In this document: in pieces, positions 24,079 to 33,338 of the stretch | How the letters are laid out: each line of letters begins with the position of its first letter | Numbering within the stretch: the stretch's first letter is position 1 | Position numbers and translations under genes: made by a program | NCBI GenBank assembly: GCA_018261905.1 | Contig: JAGTRU010000030.1 | Span: 1 to 44,191, forward strand | Length of the DNA: 44,191 nucleotides | Direction of reading: 5' to 3' | Source: Pseudomonadota bacterium | GTDB lineage: Bacteria > Pseudomonadota > Gammaproteobacteria > Burkholderiales > Rhodocyclaceae | The notes under the pieces: generated by a model | Database searches by the model: none | The model's input: the letters and a program-made list of their open reading frames with translations, nothing else | What the model was told of the DNA's origin: nothing

Positions 24079-24109
24079 ATTCGCCTGGGGAAACGCCGAC
24101 TTATCCTAG

Positions 24110-24255
24110 AAAACGCAATAAAACCGCAGAGACGCAGAGACACAGAGGAAAAACAGAGGCTTGCGCGGATTGTTCAGCCCACCTTTTGGGTGAGCTGAAA
24201 AAACGATGCAAGCCACTGTTTTCACGTTCTTCTCTATTCCTCTGCGACAAGGTTT
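24110..24255 (+). repeat. Palindromic dispersed repeat, copy B (MITE-like)
   Basis: The element spans about 146 bp. The left arm ACCGCAGAGACGCAGAGACA ... AACAGAGGCTTGC is complementary, with mismatches, to the right arm GCAAGCCACTGTTTTCACG ... CCTCTGCGACAAGGTTT. The central hairpin is TTCAGCCCACC-TTTT-GGGTGAGCTGAA (about 24173-24199). It is inverted relative to copy A, so the two face outward around the MliC gene. Confidence 0.75.
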
Positions 24256-24274
24256 CAGGGATTGGCGCCGTCCG

Positions 24275-24865
<591 letters not shown>

Positions 24866-24950
24866 ACTGTTCCCCCATTGCCCATCGGCGCTTACGGGTA
24901 CTGACCGCGCCGCGGGCGAATAGTGCCGCCGACCGCGACGGCACCTACAA

Positions 24951-25304
24951 CTAGGCGTCGGCCGCCGGTCGGTGCAGACGGCGGGCGACCTGTTCCATGC
25001 AGTCGAGCAGCGGTTCGAGTTCCCGGCTCAGTGCGGTCAGGGAATATTCGACCTGGGGCGGCTTGCCGGCCAGCACGGTGCGTTCGAGCAGGCCGTGGCC
25101 TTCCATGATGCGCAGGCGGTGGGTCAGCACCTTGGTCGAGGCGCGCCCCAGGTCGCGCCGCAGATCGCCGAAGCGGCGCGGCCCGGCGCGCAGGAACCAG
25201 AGAATCTGCACCGTCCAGGCCCCGGCCAGCAGGCTGAGCACATCCTCCAGCGGACAGTCGTTGGGCAGCGGGGGCTGCAGGTTGGGCTTGGGGCGCAGGG
25301 GCAT
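24951..25304 (-). CDS. HxlR-family winged-helix regulator
   Basis: This 117-residue HxlR/MarR-like regulator shows CPLEDVLSLLAGAWTVQILWFL (C17 is the conserved redox-type cysteine of many HxlR sensors), RRFGDLRRDLGRASTKVLTHRLR as the recognition helix region, and the wing YSLTALSRELEPLL. Family members often sense reactive electrophiles, quinones or aldehydes through that cysteine. It faces the isochorismatase operon across about 107 bp that contain a dyad, so it probably controls that operon and itself. Confidence 0.88.
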   Translation of the reverse strand: MPLRPKPNLQPPLPNDCPLEDVLSLLAGAWTVQILWFLRAGPRRFGDLRRDLGRASTKVLTHRLRIMEGHGLLERTVLAGKPPQVEYSLTALSRELEPLLDCMEQVARRLHRPAADA

Positions 25305-25314
25305 GGGGCGGGGA

Positions 25315-25334
25315 TAGTTACCGGCAGGAACCTA
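25315..25334. promoter_or_regulatory. Candidate HxlR operator
   Basis: TAGTTACCGGCAGGAACCTA is an imperfect inverted repeat (TAG-T-CC ... GG-A-CTA) just ahead of the HxlR start codon and followed by an A/T-rich stretch (CTTTTTAAATAAA) that could hold promoter elements for the divergent operon. The site is inferred from symmetry and position only. Confidence 0.4.
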
Positions 25335-25411
25335 CTTTTTAAATAAATTTCAGCAAACTAAACTGGGCTCGCCAACTCCAATCAGTGTTCCACAAGCCAA
25401 GGAGAAAGACC

Positions 25412-26065
25412 ATGCCAAAAGCCACCCCAACCCCTGGAAAAACCCTGCTCGATCCGCGCAATCACCAGTTGATCATGATCGACCATCAGTCGCAGATGGC
25501 CTTTGCCACCAAATCGATCGATGCCGTTACGCTGCGCAACAACGCCGCGCTGGTCGCCAAGGCGGCCCGCGAATTCAAGGTGCCGACCATCCTCACCACG
25601 GTGGCCGAAAAGACCTTCTCCGGACCGCTGTTCGACGAAATCAAAGCAGTTTTCCCCGATACCCGGGTGATCGACCGGACGACGATGAATACCTGGGAGG
25701 ACGCCCGCATCGCCGAACGGGTCAACCAGATCGACCGCAGCAAGGTGGTCTTTGCCGGCCTGTGGACCTCCGTCTGCATCGTCGGCCCGACCCTGTCGGC
25801 GCTCGACCAGGGCTTCGAGGTCTATGTCATTGCCGATGCCTGCGGCGACGTTTCCGACGAGGCTCACCAACGGGCCATGGAACGCATGATCCAGCATGGC
25901 GTGCGGCCGATGACCGCCTTGCAGTACCTGCTCGAATTGCAGCGCGACTGGGCACGCGGCGAGACCTATGACGAAACCGTGGCCATCTCGATCGCCCACG
26001 GCGGCGGCTACGGACTCGGCCTGATCTACGCCAAGACCATGTTCGGCGGCGGCGAAGGCCACTGA
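25412..26065 (+). CDS. Isochorismatase-like cysteine hydrolase (YcaC type)
   Basis: This 217-residue alpha/beta hydrolase of the isochorismatase superfamily has Asp in [13 protein letters not shown] (D24) and the catalytic Cys in [15 protein letters not shown] (C122). The long C-terminal part ([24 protein letters not shown]) is typical of YcaC-like members, whose substrates are mostly unknown. The ATG at 25412 is chosen over 25385 because AAGGAG lies 8 nt before it. First gene of an operon with pirin, amidohydrolase and ABM-domain genes. Confidence 0.88.
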   Translation: MPKATPTPGKTLLDPRNHQLIMIDHQSQMAFATKSIDAVTLRNNAALVAKAAREFKVPTILTTVAEKTFSGPLFDEIKAVFPDTRVIDRTTMNTWEDARIAERVNQIDRSKVVFAGLWTSVCIVGPTLSALDQGFEVYVIADACGDVSDEAHQRAMERMIQHGVRPMTALQYLLELQRDWARGETYDETVAISIAHGGGYGLGLIYAKTMFGGGEGH

Positions 26066-26111
26066 CCGCAGCCCGCCCGCGGCCCGCCCACCACCACCAA
26101 CGAGGTTGCCA

Positions 26112-26810
26112 ATGATTACCCTGCGCAAGAGTTCCGAACGCGGCCATGCCGAGCATGGCTGGCTGGACAGCCACCACAGCTTTTCTTTCGCCGATTACTA
26201 CGATCCGCAACAGATGGGCTGGGGCAACCTGCGCGTCATCAACGAAGACCGGGTCGAAGCGGCCCGCGGCTTCGGCACGCATGGCCATCGCGACATGGAA
26301 ATCATCAGCTACGTGCTGGCCGGCGAATTGCAACACAAGGACAGCATGGGCAACGGCACGGTCATCCGTCCCGGCGCCGTGCAGCGCATGACGGCCGGCA
26401 CCGGCGTCCAGCACAGCGAGTACAACCCCTCGCCGAAGACGCCGGTGCATTTCCTGCAAATCTGGATCGAGCCGGAAGAGCGCGCTTTGCCGCCGAGTTA
26501 CGAGGAAAAGTATTTTTCCTCCGCCGACAAGCGCGGCCGTCTGCGCCTGGTGGCTTCGCGCGACGGGCGCGAGGGCAGCGTCAGCCTGCATCAGGACGCC
26601 AACCTCTATGCCAGCCTGTTGCAGCCGGGCGAACGGGTCGAACTGCAGCTAGCCAGTGGTCGGCAGGCCTACCTGCACCTGATCCGCGGCGCCGTCCGCC
26701 TCAACGAGCAGGTCCTGGAGAGCGGCGACGGCGCCAAGATCGAAGCCGAGGAGCGGCTGCAGATCATCGCCGACGAGGATTCGGAGCTGCTCCTCTTCGA
26801 TCTCGTCTGA
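26112..26810 (+). CDS. Pirin-family bicupin (YhhW-like)
   Basis: This 232-residue bicupin has the pirin metal motif [18 protein letters not shown] plus [10 protein letters not shown] in the N-terminal cupin, giving the expected His/His/His/Glu set. E. coli YhhW degrades quercetin; other pirins act as redox sensors. GAGG lies 6 nt before the ATG; a TTG at 26106 is less likely. It follows the isochorismatase gene by 46 bp and precedes the amidohydrolase gene. Confidence 0.92.
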   Translation: MITLRKSSERGHAEHGWLDSHHSFSFADYYDPQQMGWGNLRVINEDRVEAARGFGTHGHRDMEIISYVLAGELQHKDSMGNGTVIRPGAVQRMTAGTGVQHSEYNPSPKTPVHFLQIWIEPEERALPPSYEEKYFSSADKRGRLRLVASRDGREGSVSLHQDANLYASLLQPGERVELQLASGRQAYLHLIRGAVRLNEQVLESGDGAKIEAEERLQIIADEDSELLLFDLV

Positions 26811-26897
26811 ACCGCAACACGGCGTCAACGCACCAGGGAGTTGCAAGGTCCAGGCCGGCCCAGACCATGGCCGGACCACCACAGATCGGAAAGCCTC

Positions 26898-28727
26898 ATG
26901 ACCGCCAATAACCACGCTGGGGATCACGCCGAACTGATCCTCCACAACGGCCGGATCGCCACCAATGATCCGGCCGTTCCTTTCGTCTCGGCGCTCGCCA
27001 TTCGCGACAAACTGATTCAGGCCAGCGGCCGCGACGACCAGGTCATGGCCCATCGCGGCCCGGCCACCGAAGTCGTCGATCTGCGCGGCAGAACGGCGAT
27101 TCCCGGCCTCAACGATTCACACCTGCACCTGATCCGCGGCGGCCTCAATTACAACCTGGAACTGCGCTGGGACGGCGTGCCCTCCTTGTCCCAGGCCTTG
27201 CAGATGCTCAAGGCGCAAGCCCAGCGCACGCCACCGGGGCAATGGGTGCGCGTCGTCGGCGGCTGGAGCGAGTTCCAGTTCGCCGAGCGCCGCCTGCCGA
27301 CGCTCGACGAACTCAACGCCGCCGCCCCCGAGACGCCGGTCTTCATCCTCCATCTCTACTGCCAGGCCATGCTCAACCGCGCCGCCCTGCGCGCCGTCGG
27401 CTACAGCCGCGACGCGCGCGATCCGCCGGGCGGCATGATCGAACGCGACAAGGCCGGGCAGCCGACCGGCCTGCTGCTGGCCAAGCCGAATGCGATGATC
27501 CTCTACGCGACCCTGGCCAAGGGCCCGAAACTGCCGCTCGAACAGCAAACCAATTCGACCCGCCATTTCCTGCGCGAGCTGAACCGCCTCGGCGTCACCA
27601 GCTGCATCGACGCCGGCGGCGGCTTCCAGAATTTCCCGGACGATTACCAGGTCGTCGAGGACCTGGATCGGCGCGGCGAACTGACGGTGCGCATCGCCTA
27701 TAACCTGTTCACCCAGAAGCCCAAGGAGGAAAAGCAGGATTTCGCGCGCTGGATGAAGATGACCGCCCCCGGCGCCGGCAGCGATTTCTACAAGACCAAC
27801 GGCGCGGGCGAAATGCTGGTCTTTTCGGCTGCCGACTTCGAAGATTTCCTCGAGCCGCGCCCGGAACTTCCGGCGGCCATGGAAGCCGAACTGGGCGAAG
27901 TCGTCACCCTGCTCGCCCAGAACAACTGGCCGTTCCGGCTGCACGCCACCTACGACGAATCGATCGAGCGTTTCCTCAACGTCCTGGAAGAGGTCCATCG
28001 CGCCGTGCCGATCGACCGCCTGGGCTGGTTCTTCGACCATGCCGAGACGATCAGCGAACGCAATATCGAGCGTCTCCGGAGGCTCGGCGGCGGCATCGCC
28101 GTGCAGCACCGGATGGCCTTCCAGGGCGAATATTTCGTCGCCCGTTATGGCGCCCAGGCGGCCGAGCAGACGCCGCCCATCCGCCGCATGCTGGAAATGG
28201 GCGTGCCGGTCGGCGCCGGCACCGACGCCACCCGGGTCGCCAGCTACAACCCCTTTGCCGCCCTCTACTGGCTGGTCAGCGGCCGCACCTGCGGCGGCCT
28301 GCAGCTCTATCCGGCCGCCAACCGCCTGAGCCGCGAGCTCGCCTTGCACCTGTACACCGTCGGCAGCGCCGGCTTCTCCGGCGAAGCGGCCCGCAAGGGG
28401 CGCCTGCTGGCCGGTCAGTTCGCCGACCTGGCGGTGCTTTCGGACGATTATTTCAGTATCCCGGAAAACGAGATCAAGGCCCTGCAATCGGTGCTGACCA
28501 TCGTCGCCGGCCGACCGGTGTACGCCAGCGCAGAATTCCGCCACCTCGACCCGCCGGCCCTGCCGGTCCTCCCCGACTGGTCGCCGATTGCCCATTACGG
28601 CGGTTACGGCGCGCCGCTCATGCCGGCCCGGGCCGCCCCCCGGCCGAGCGCCGCCTGTTGCCCGGCACACCCGCCGAGCGCCGGGCCCCATGACGGACTC
28701 GGCGGCTGTCTGTGCTGGGCCTTCTGA
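26898..28727 (+). CDS. YtcJ-like metal-dependent amidohydrolase (Amidohydro_3)
   Basis: This 609-residue TIM-barrel hydrolase has metal-binding GLNDSHLHLIRGG (HxH), RLHATYDESIERFLN, FFDHAETIS and the terminal Asp in GAGTDATRVASYNPF. The length and split beta-sandwich ends fit the YtcJ group (exoenzyme-like, substrates mostly unknown). The C-terminus has an unusual Cys/Pro-rich tail (SAACCPAHPPSAG ... GGCLCWAF). The start at 26898 has only a weak GGAAAG site; an upstream in-frame start at 26841 would add a Pro/Arg-rich stretch and is not preferred. Confidence 0.88.
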   Translation: MTANNHAGDHAELILHNGRIATNDPAVPFVSALAIRDKLIQASGRDDQVMAHRGPATEVVDLRGRTAIPGLNDSHLHLIRGGLNYNLELRWDGVPSLSQALQMLKAQAQRTPPGQWVRVVGGWSEFQFAERRLPTLDELNAAAPETPVFILHLYCQAMLNRAALRAVGYSRDARDPPGGMIERDKAGQPTGLLLAKPNAMILYATLAKGPKLPLEQQTNSTRHFLRELNRLGVTSCIDAGGGFQNFPDDYQVVEDLDRRGELTVRIAYNLFTQKPKEEKQDFARWMKMTAPGAGSDFYKTNGAGEMLVFSAADFEDFLEPRPELPAAMEAELGEVVTLLAQNNWPFRLHATYDESIERFLNVLEEVHRAVPIDRLGWFFDHAETISERNIERLRRLGGGIAVQHRMAFQGEYFVARYGAQAAEQTPPIRRMLEMGVPVGAGTDATRVASYNPFAALYWLVSGRTCGGLQLYPAANRLSRELALHLYTVGSAGFSGEAARKGRLLAGQFADLAVLSDDYFSIPENEIKALQSVLTIVAGRPVYASAEFRHLDPPALPVLPDWSPIAHYGGYGAPLMPARAAPRPSAACCPAHPPSAGPHDGLGGCLCWAF

Positions 28728-28757
28728 AACGATGCCGGTGACGAAGGATAAGCCATC

Positions 28758-29372
28758 ATGAAACAGGAACAGGTTTTACCCATGAGCCGCGACACGGCGT
28801 CCCCGGAAAGCGTCACCCTGCTCATCCAGCAACGCGTGCGTCGCGATGCCATCGCCCGCTACGAACAATGGTTGCGCACCATCGCCGCCAAGGCCGCCGA
28901 ATATCCCGGCCACCAGGGCGTGCACATCATTCGCCCGGCGGCCGGCGGCAACGAGTATTCGATCATGATCCGCTTCGCTACCTTCAAGGATGCCGAGCAG
29001 TGGACCGGCTCGGCCGACCGCAAACAACTGCTGGCGGAAATTGCCGATGCCTTCGAGCGGGCCGACCAGTTTCACATCCAGCCCGGCATCGAGTTCTGGT
29101 TCACGCCGCCCTCGCCGCTGCAGAAAAAGCCCGCCCCATGGAAACAATGGCTGATCACCACCTCGGTGATCTGGCCGCTGACCATGCTGGTTCCGCCGCT
29201 CTTCGCGCCGCTGTTTACCGCCCTGCCGCTTCTCGGCCAGTGGGGCATCAGCCACGGCCTGATCGCCGCGACCATCGTCGGGCTGGTGGTCTTCGTCATC
29301 ATGCCGCGTTATGTGCGGGCCGTTGCCCACTGGTTGTTCGACGAGGAAAAAGAAGACGCCGAGGAGGACTAG
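28758..29372 (+). CDS. ABM-domain (antibiotic biosynthesis monooxygenase-like) protein with two membrane helices
   Basis: This 204-residue protein starts with an ABM ferredoxin-like domain (about 18-115: VTLLIQQRVRRDAIARYEQWL, GHQGVHIIRPAAGGNEYSIM, FKDAEQWTGSADRK). Two membrane helices (about 131-155 and 168-188: WLITTSVIWPLTMLVPPLF, LIAATIVGLVVFVIMPRYV) and an acidic tail follow. This ABM-plus-membrane form is known in proteobacteria but has no defined role. It closes the four-gene operon, 30 bp after the amidohydrolase. Confidence 0.85.
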   Translation: MKQEQVLPMSRDTASPESVTLLIQQRVRRDAIARYEQWLRTIAAKAAEYPGHQGVHIIRPAAGGNEYSIMIRFATFKDAEQWTGSADRKQLLAEIADAFERADQFHIQPGIEFWFTPPSPLQKKPAPWKQWLITTSVIWPLTMLVPPLFAPLFTALPLLGQWGISHGLIAATIVGLVVFVIMPRYVRAVAHWLFDEEKEDAEED

Positions 29373-29398
29373 CACCGGAAACCTTAGCGCGGGGTCGT

Positions 29399-29493
29399 GC
29401 GGCTTTCGGGATTGCCCGGAAGGAGCCGAACAACCCACGCGAACCTCTGCTTTTTCTCGGTATCTCTGCGTCTCTGCGGTGCAATTGCGTTTT
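29399..29493 (-). repeat. Palindromic dispersed repeat, copy C (partial)
   Basis: This has the core hairpin region (CGGCTTTCGG ... GGAGCCG at 29399-29428) and one arm, CTCTGCTTTTTCTCGGTATC and TCTGCGTCTCTGCGGTGCAA ... GCGTTTT (29444-29493). These correspond to the right arm of copy A and, reversed, the left arm of copy B. The opposite arm is not recognisable, so the copy is solo-armed or decayed. Confidence 0.65.
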
Positions 29494-29596
29494 CCCGGAT
29501 CAATTGCCGGCGGCGCTGGTCGAACCTCGGCCAGCACCGCCGCGGACGGAATTTTCCGCCCCCCCCGGGTGGCAATCGCATTTTTTTGGAGTTTCC

Positions 29597-30706
29597 ATGG
29601 CAAGTGCCGCCGCTTCCCCTCCCCCCGGCCCTCCCCCCGACCCGCTCGCCCAAGCGCTGCTGGCCGGCAGCCCGCAACTCGGCGAAGACTCCTTCCGCCG
29701 GGTCGTCGAGTGGGCGCCAAGCGCCATGGTGATGATCGACAACGCCGGGATCATGGTCCTGGTCAATGCCCAGACCGAGCGCATGTTCGATTACGGACGC
29801 CAGGCGCTGCTCGGCCAGTCGGTCGAAATCCTCGTCCCGGAACGTTTCCGCCAACAGCACCGGACTTTCCGCGGCGGCTACTTCGGCAATCCGCAACCGC
29901 GGCCGATGGGCGTCGGACGCGACCTGGCCGGCTGTCGGGCCGACGGCAGCGAGTTTCCCATCGAAATCGGCCTCAACCCGATCGCCACAGAAGCCGGGGT
30001 GATGGTTCTCGCCTCGATCATCGACATCACCGAACGGCAGCGCGCCCAGCAACGGCTGGAAAGCGCCCTGCTCGAAAAGACCGTACTGCTCAACGAGGTG
30101 CATCACCGGGTCAAGAACAACCTGCAGGTCATCACCAGCCTCCTCAACCTGCAGGCCGACTATGCCGCCGATCCGCGCCTGAAGGCGATTCTCACTGAAA
30201 GTTGCGGGCGGGTGAAGGCGATGGCGCTGACCCACCAGTTGCTTTACGAACGCAAGGACTTCTCCCGCCTTGATCTCGGCGATTACCTCGAACGCCTGGT
30301 GCAGGCTATCCGTTCCAGCTATCGGGCGAGCGGCGACCGCATCAATCTGCATCTGGCCTTACCGCCGAGGCCGGTGCTGCTCGACCTCGAACGGGCCAAT
30401 CCCTGCGGGTTGCTGATCAACGAACTGACGACCAATGCCTTCAAGCATGCCTTTCCCGGGGAACGCCGGGGCGAAATCGTCATCTCAATCAGTGAAGGGG
30501 CGGATTCCCTGATTTCTCTCAGTGTCGCCGACGACGGCCGGGGCCTGCCGGCGGACGACGAACTGGCCAAGGGCTCGTCGCTGGGTTTGCAACTGGTCGC
30601 GTTGTTTGTCGAACAGTTGCACGGCACGCTGAGCATCGAACGCAACGGCGGCACCCGGTTTGCCGTGCGTTTCCCGAAAATATTTGTCGCCAAGGAGTCG
30701 CCATGA
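29597..30706 (+). CDS. PAS-domain sensor histidine kinase (HisKA_2/HWE-like)
   Basis: This 369-residue kinase has a PAS domain (about 30-150: FRRVVEWAPSAMVMIDNAGI, QTERMFDYGRQALLGQSVEI, RPMGVGRDLAGCRADGSEFP), a HisKA_2 phospho-acceptor helix with LLNEVHHRVKNNLQVITSLL (His in EVHHR) and a HATPase domain (NELTTNAFKHAFPG, DDGRGLP, GLQLVALFVEQLHG). No membrane segments, so it is a cytoplasmic sensor. GGAG lies 5 nt before the ATG. Its stop overlaps the next gene's ATG (ATGA), a strong sign that the two form a cognate pair. Confidence 0.92.
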   Translation: MASAAASPPPGPPPDPLAQALLAGSPQLGEDSFRRVVEWAPSAMVMIDNAGIMVLVNAQTERMFDYGRQALLGQSVEILVPERFRQQHRTFRGGYFGNPQPRPMGVGRDLAGCRADGSEFPIEIGLNPIATEAGVMVLASIIDITERQRAQQRLESALLEKTVLLNEVHHRVKNNLQVITSLLNLQADYAADPRLKAILTESCGRVKAMALTHQLLYERKDFSRLDLGDYLERLVQAIRSSYRASGDRINLHLALPPRPVLLDLERANPCGLLINELTTNAFKHAFPGERRGEIVISISEGADSLISLSVADDGRGLPADDELAKGSSLGLQLVALFVEQLHGTLSIERNGGTRFAVRFPKIFVAKESP

Positions 30707-33153
30707 CTGCCCGACTGCCGATCAATCTCATGCTGGTCGAAGACGAGCGCATCGTCGCCTTTGACCTGAAACGCCAGTTGCAGGGCTTCGGCTACCAGGT
30801 TGCCGCCGTCGTCGCCAGCGGCGAGCAGGCGATCCGTTGCGCCGCCGCGGAAAAACCCGATCTCATTCTGATGGATATCCACCTCGAGGGACGGATGGAC
30901 GGCATCGAGGCGGCCAACGAAATCCGCGCCCGGCATCAAATCCCGGTCGTCTTCCTGAGTGCCTATGCCGAAGATGACACTTTGCGCCGGGCGCTCGACA
31001 GCCGCCCCTTCGGCTACCTGATCAAACCCTGCGAAGGGCGCGAACTGCACGCCACCATCCAGATGGCCCTGGCCCGCCGGGAAGATGAAGTCGCCGTCGA
31101 ACAAAGCGAGCAACGCCTGAAACTGGCGCTCGATGCCGCCTCCCTCGGCGTCCTCGAATGGGACCCGGATTCCAACCGGCTAAAGGGCGATGCCTACCTT
31201 GGTCAATTGTTCGGCCAGCGGCCGCAAGCCCTCGACGAACCCTGGGATAGCTTTATCGCCCGCGTCGATCCGGCCGACCGCGAACGCGTCAGCCAGGCGC
31301 TGACCGCCAAGCTGCCGGGCCACGCCGCCCTCAGCGTCGAATTTGGCATCACCGGCAACGGCCACCCGGCGCGCCGCATGGAGGCGCACGCCAAGGCCTA
31401 CGGCACGGCCGGCAACGTGGAGCGGGTAGTCGGCATACTCCACGACATTACCCAGCGCCACCACGACGAAGCCCTGCTCCGTCAATCCAGCGTCGTCTTC
31501 GATACCACTGCCGAAGCCATCGTGATCACCGATGCCCGGCACCGCATCGTCGCCGTCAACCGGGCCTTCTCGCGCCTCACCGGTTATCCCGAGGACAAAG
31601 TCAGCGGCCTCGACCCCGACCTCCTGCTCCGCGTCGAACCCGCGTTTGACGAGTACGCCGCGTGCCTAGCGGCCGGCGCGGCCGGCTTCTGGCAGGGCGA
31701 AGTGCGCTGCCAGCGCAGTGACGGCAGCGCCTTTCCCGCCTGGCAGAGCGTCAGCGTGGTGCATGACGCGGCCGGCGCGGTGACCCATTTCGTCACCGCC
31801 TTCGCCGATGTCACGGCGATTTACGAGGCGCAGCAAAAACTCCAGCACCTGGCCCACCACGACCCGCTGACCGGCCTGCCCAACCGCCTGCTCTTCGACG
31901 ACCGGCTGAACAATGCCATCGAACAGGCAACCCGCAACGATCAGCGCTGCCTGCTGCTGTTCCTCGACCTCGACGGTTTCAAGGTGATCAACGACACCCT
32001 CGGCCACGCCGTCGGCGACGATTTGTTGCGCATCGTCGGCGAGCGGCTGAAGAGCATCCTGCGCAGCAGCGACACGATTGCCCGCCTGGGCGGCGACGAA
32101 TTCGTGATCCTGGCCGGCAGCCACAATCCCGATTACGCCGCCCAACTGGCGCAGAAGATCCTCAATCAATTGCGCCTCCCGCTGGCCGTCGCCGGCGAAT
32201 TGCTGTCGGTCACCGGCAGCCTGGGCATTGCCGTCTTTCCGGAAAACGGTGGCGACAGCGAACAATTGATGCGGGCCGCCGACATGGCGATGTATACGGC
32301 CAAGGCGGCCGGTCGCAATCGCTACCATTTTTACGCCGCCGACATGTCGGCCCGGGCGCACCTGCGCATGACCATCGAACAGGGCCTGCGCCGGGCCCTG
32401 GCCAGCGACAGCTTCATCGTCCATTACCAGCCCCGCGTCGATCTCGTCGACCGCCGCTGCGTCGGCGTCGAGGCCCTGGTCCGCTGGCAGCACCCGGAAC
32501 GCGGCATCGTCCTGCCGGGCAGCTTCATCGCCGTGGCCGAAGAGTGCGGCATCATCGAAAGTCTCGGCCGCTGGGTGCTGCAGCGTGCCTGCTCCGAGAT
32601 GCGCGCCGTGGTTGCCGGCCTACCGGCCGAGCAGACCTTCCACCTGGCGGTGAATGTCTCGGCCCGCCAGTTCCTGGGCAGCGATTTCGTCGCCGTCGTC
32701 CGTTCGGTGCTGGAGGAAACCGGCTTCCCGGCCCGCGCCCTCGAGCTGGAAATCACCGAAAGCACGCTGCAGGCGACCGAACAAAGCCTGACCACCCTGC
32801 AGGCCCTGGAAGCCCTCGGGGTGGCCATCAGCATTGACGACTTCGGCACCGGCTATTCGTCGCTGAGCGTGCTGCGCGACCTGCCGATCAAACGCATCAA
32901 GATCGACCGTTCCTTCATCATCGACCTGCCGGCCAGCGCCAGTCAGCGGGCCGTGGTCGAGGCCATCGTCGCCCTCAGCCGTGCCATGCACATGTCGACC
33001 ACGGTCGAAGGCATCGAGCAGCCGGCCCAGGCCGAGGTATTGCAGGCGATTGGCTGCCAGGAAGGCCAGGGTTACCTCTTTGCCCGGCCGATGCCCTTTG
33101 CCGATTTGCTGACCCACCTGGCCAACGACCTCCCGCCCGGCCAGCCAAATTGA
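30703..33153 (+). CDS. REC-PAS-PAS-GGDEF-EAL c-di-GMP response regulator
   Basis: This 816-residue regulator has a receiver at 8-125 (phospho-acceptor D58 in LILMDIHLEG), two PAS domains (about 140-250 and 265-380), a GGDEF domain (HDPLTGLPNR, RLGGDEFVIL) and an EAL domain (VGVEALVRWQHP, LEITEST, SIDDFGTGYSSL, VEGIEQ). The inhibitory I-site RSSD lies five residues before GGDEF. Both catalytic signatures look intact, so synthesis and breakdown of c-di-GMP are both possible. It overlaps the kinase gene by 4 nt, so its receiver is probably phosphorylated by that kinase. Lacks membrane segments. Confidence 0.93.
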   Translation: MTARLPINLMLVEDERIVAFDLKRQLQGFGYQVAAVVASGEQAIRCAAAEKPDLILMDIHLEGRMDGIEAANEIRARHQIPVVFLSAYAEDDTLRRALDSRPFGYLIKPCEGRELHATIQMALARREDEVAVEQSEQRLKLALDAASLGVLEWDPDSNRLKGDAYLGQLFGQRPQALDEPWDSFIARVDPADRERVSQALTAKLPGHAALSVEFGITGNGHPARRMEAHAKAYGTAGNVERVVGILHDITQRHHDEALLRQSSVVFDTTAEAIVITDARHRIVAVNRAFSRLTGYPEDKVSGLDPDLLLRVEPAFDEYAACLAAGAAGFWQGEVRCQRSDGSAFPAWQSVSVVHDAAGAVTHFVTAFADVTAIYEAQQKLQHLAHHDPLTGLPNRLLFDDRLNNAIEQATRNDQRCLLLFLDLDGFKVINDTLGHAVGDDLLRIVGERLKSILRSSDTIARLGGDEFVILAGSHNPDYAAQLAQKILNQLRLPLAVAGELLSVTGSLGIAVFPENGGDSEQLMRAADMAMYTAKAAGRNRYHFYAADMSARAHLRMTIEQGLRRALASDSFIVHYQPRVDLVDRRCVGVEALVRWQHPERGIVLPGSFIAVAEECGIIESLGRWVLQRACSEMRAVVAGLPAEQTFHLAVNVSARQFLGSDFVAVVRSVLEETGFPARALELEITESTLQATEQSLTTLQALEALGVAISIDDFGTGYSSLSVLRDLPIKRIKIDRSFIIDLPASASQRAVVEAIVALSRAMHMSTTVEGIEQPAQAEVLQAIGCQEGQGYLFARPMPFADLLTHLANDLPPGQPN

Positions 33154-33338
33154 AACCGGGCTGCGGCCGGCCCGCGCCGAAGGGCGGCAGGGATACGGGA
33201 TCGGTGGCGCAACTTTTCATGGCGTGCCGTGTCGAACCCCGGCATTCACCATAAAACGAACCGGGTCGCGCCCGACGGCGCAGAGCATGCGGGATTGCCG
33301 CAGCAGGCTTGGCACAGAGCAGCATCTAAGGGGTAGTG

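Noticed and set aside
33305..33325. TGGCACAGAGCAGCA as a sigma-54 promoter before the REC-PP2C gene
   Set aside because: The -12 element lacks GC at the required place and the site is too close to the start codon.
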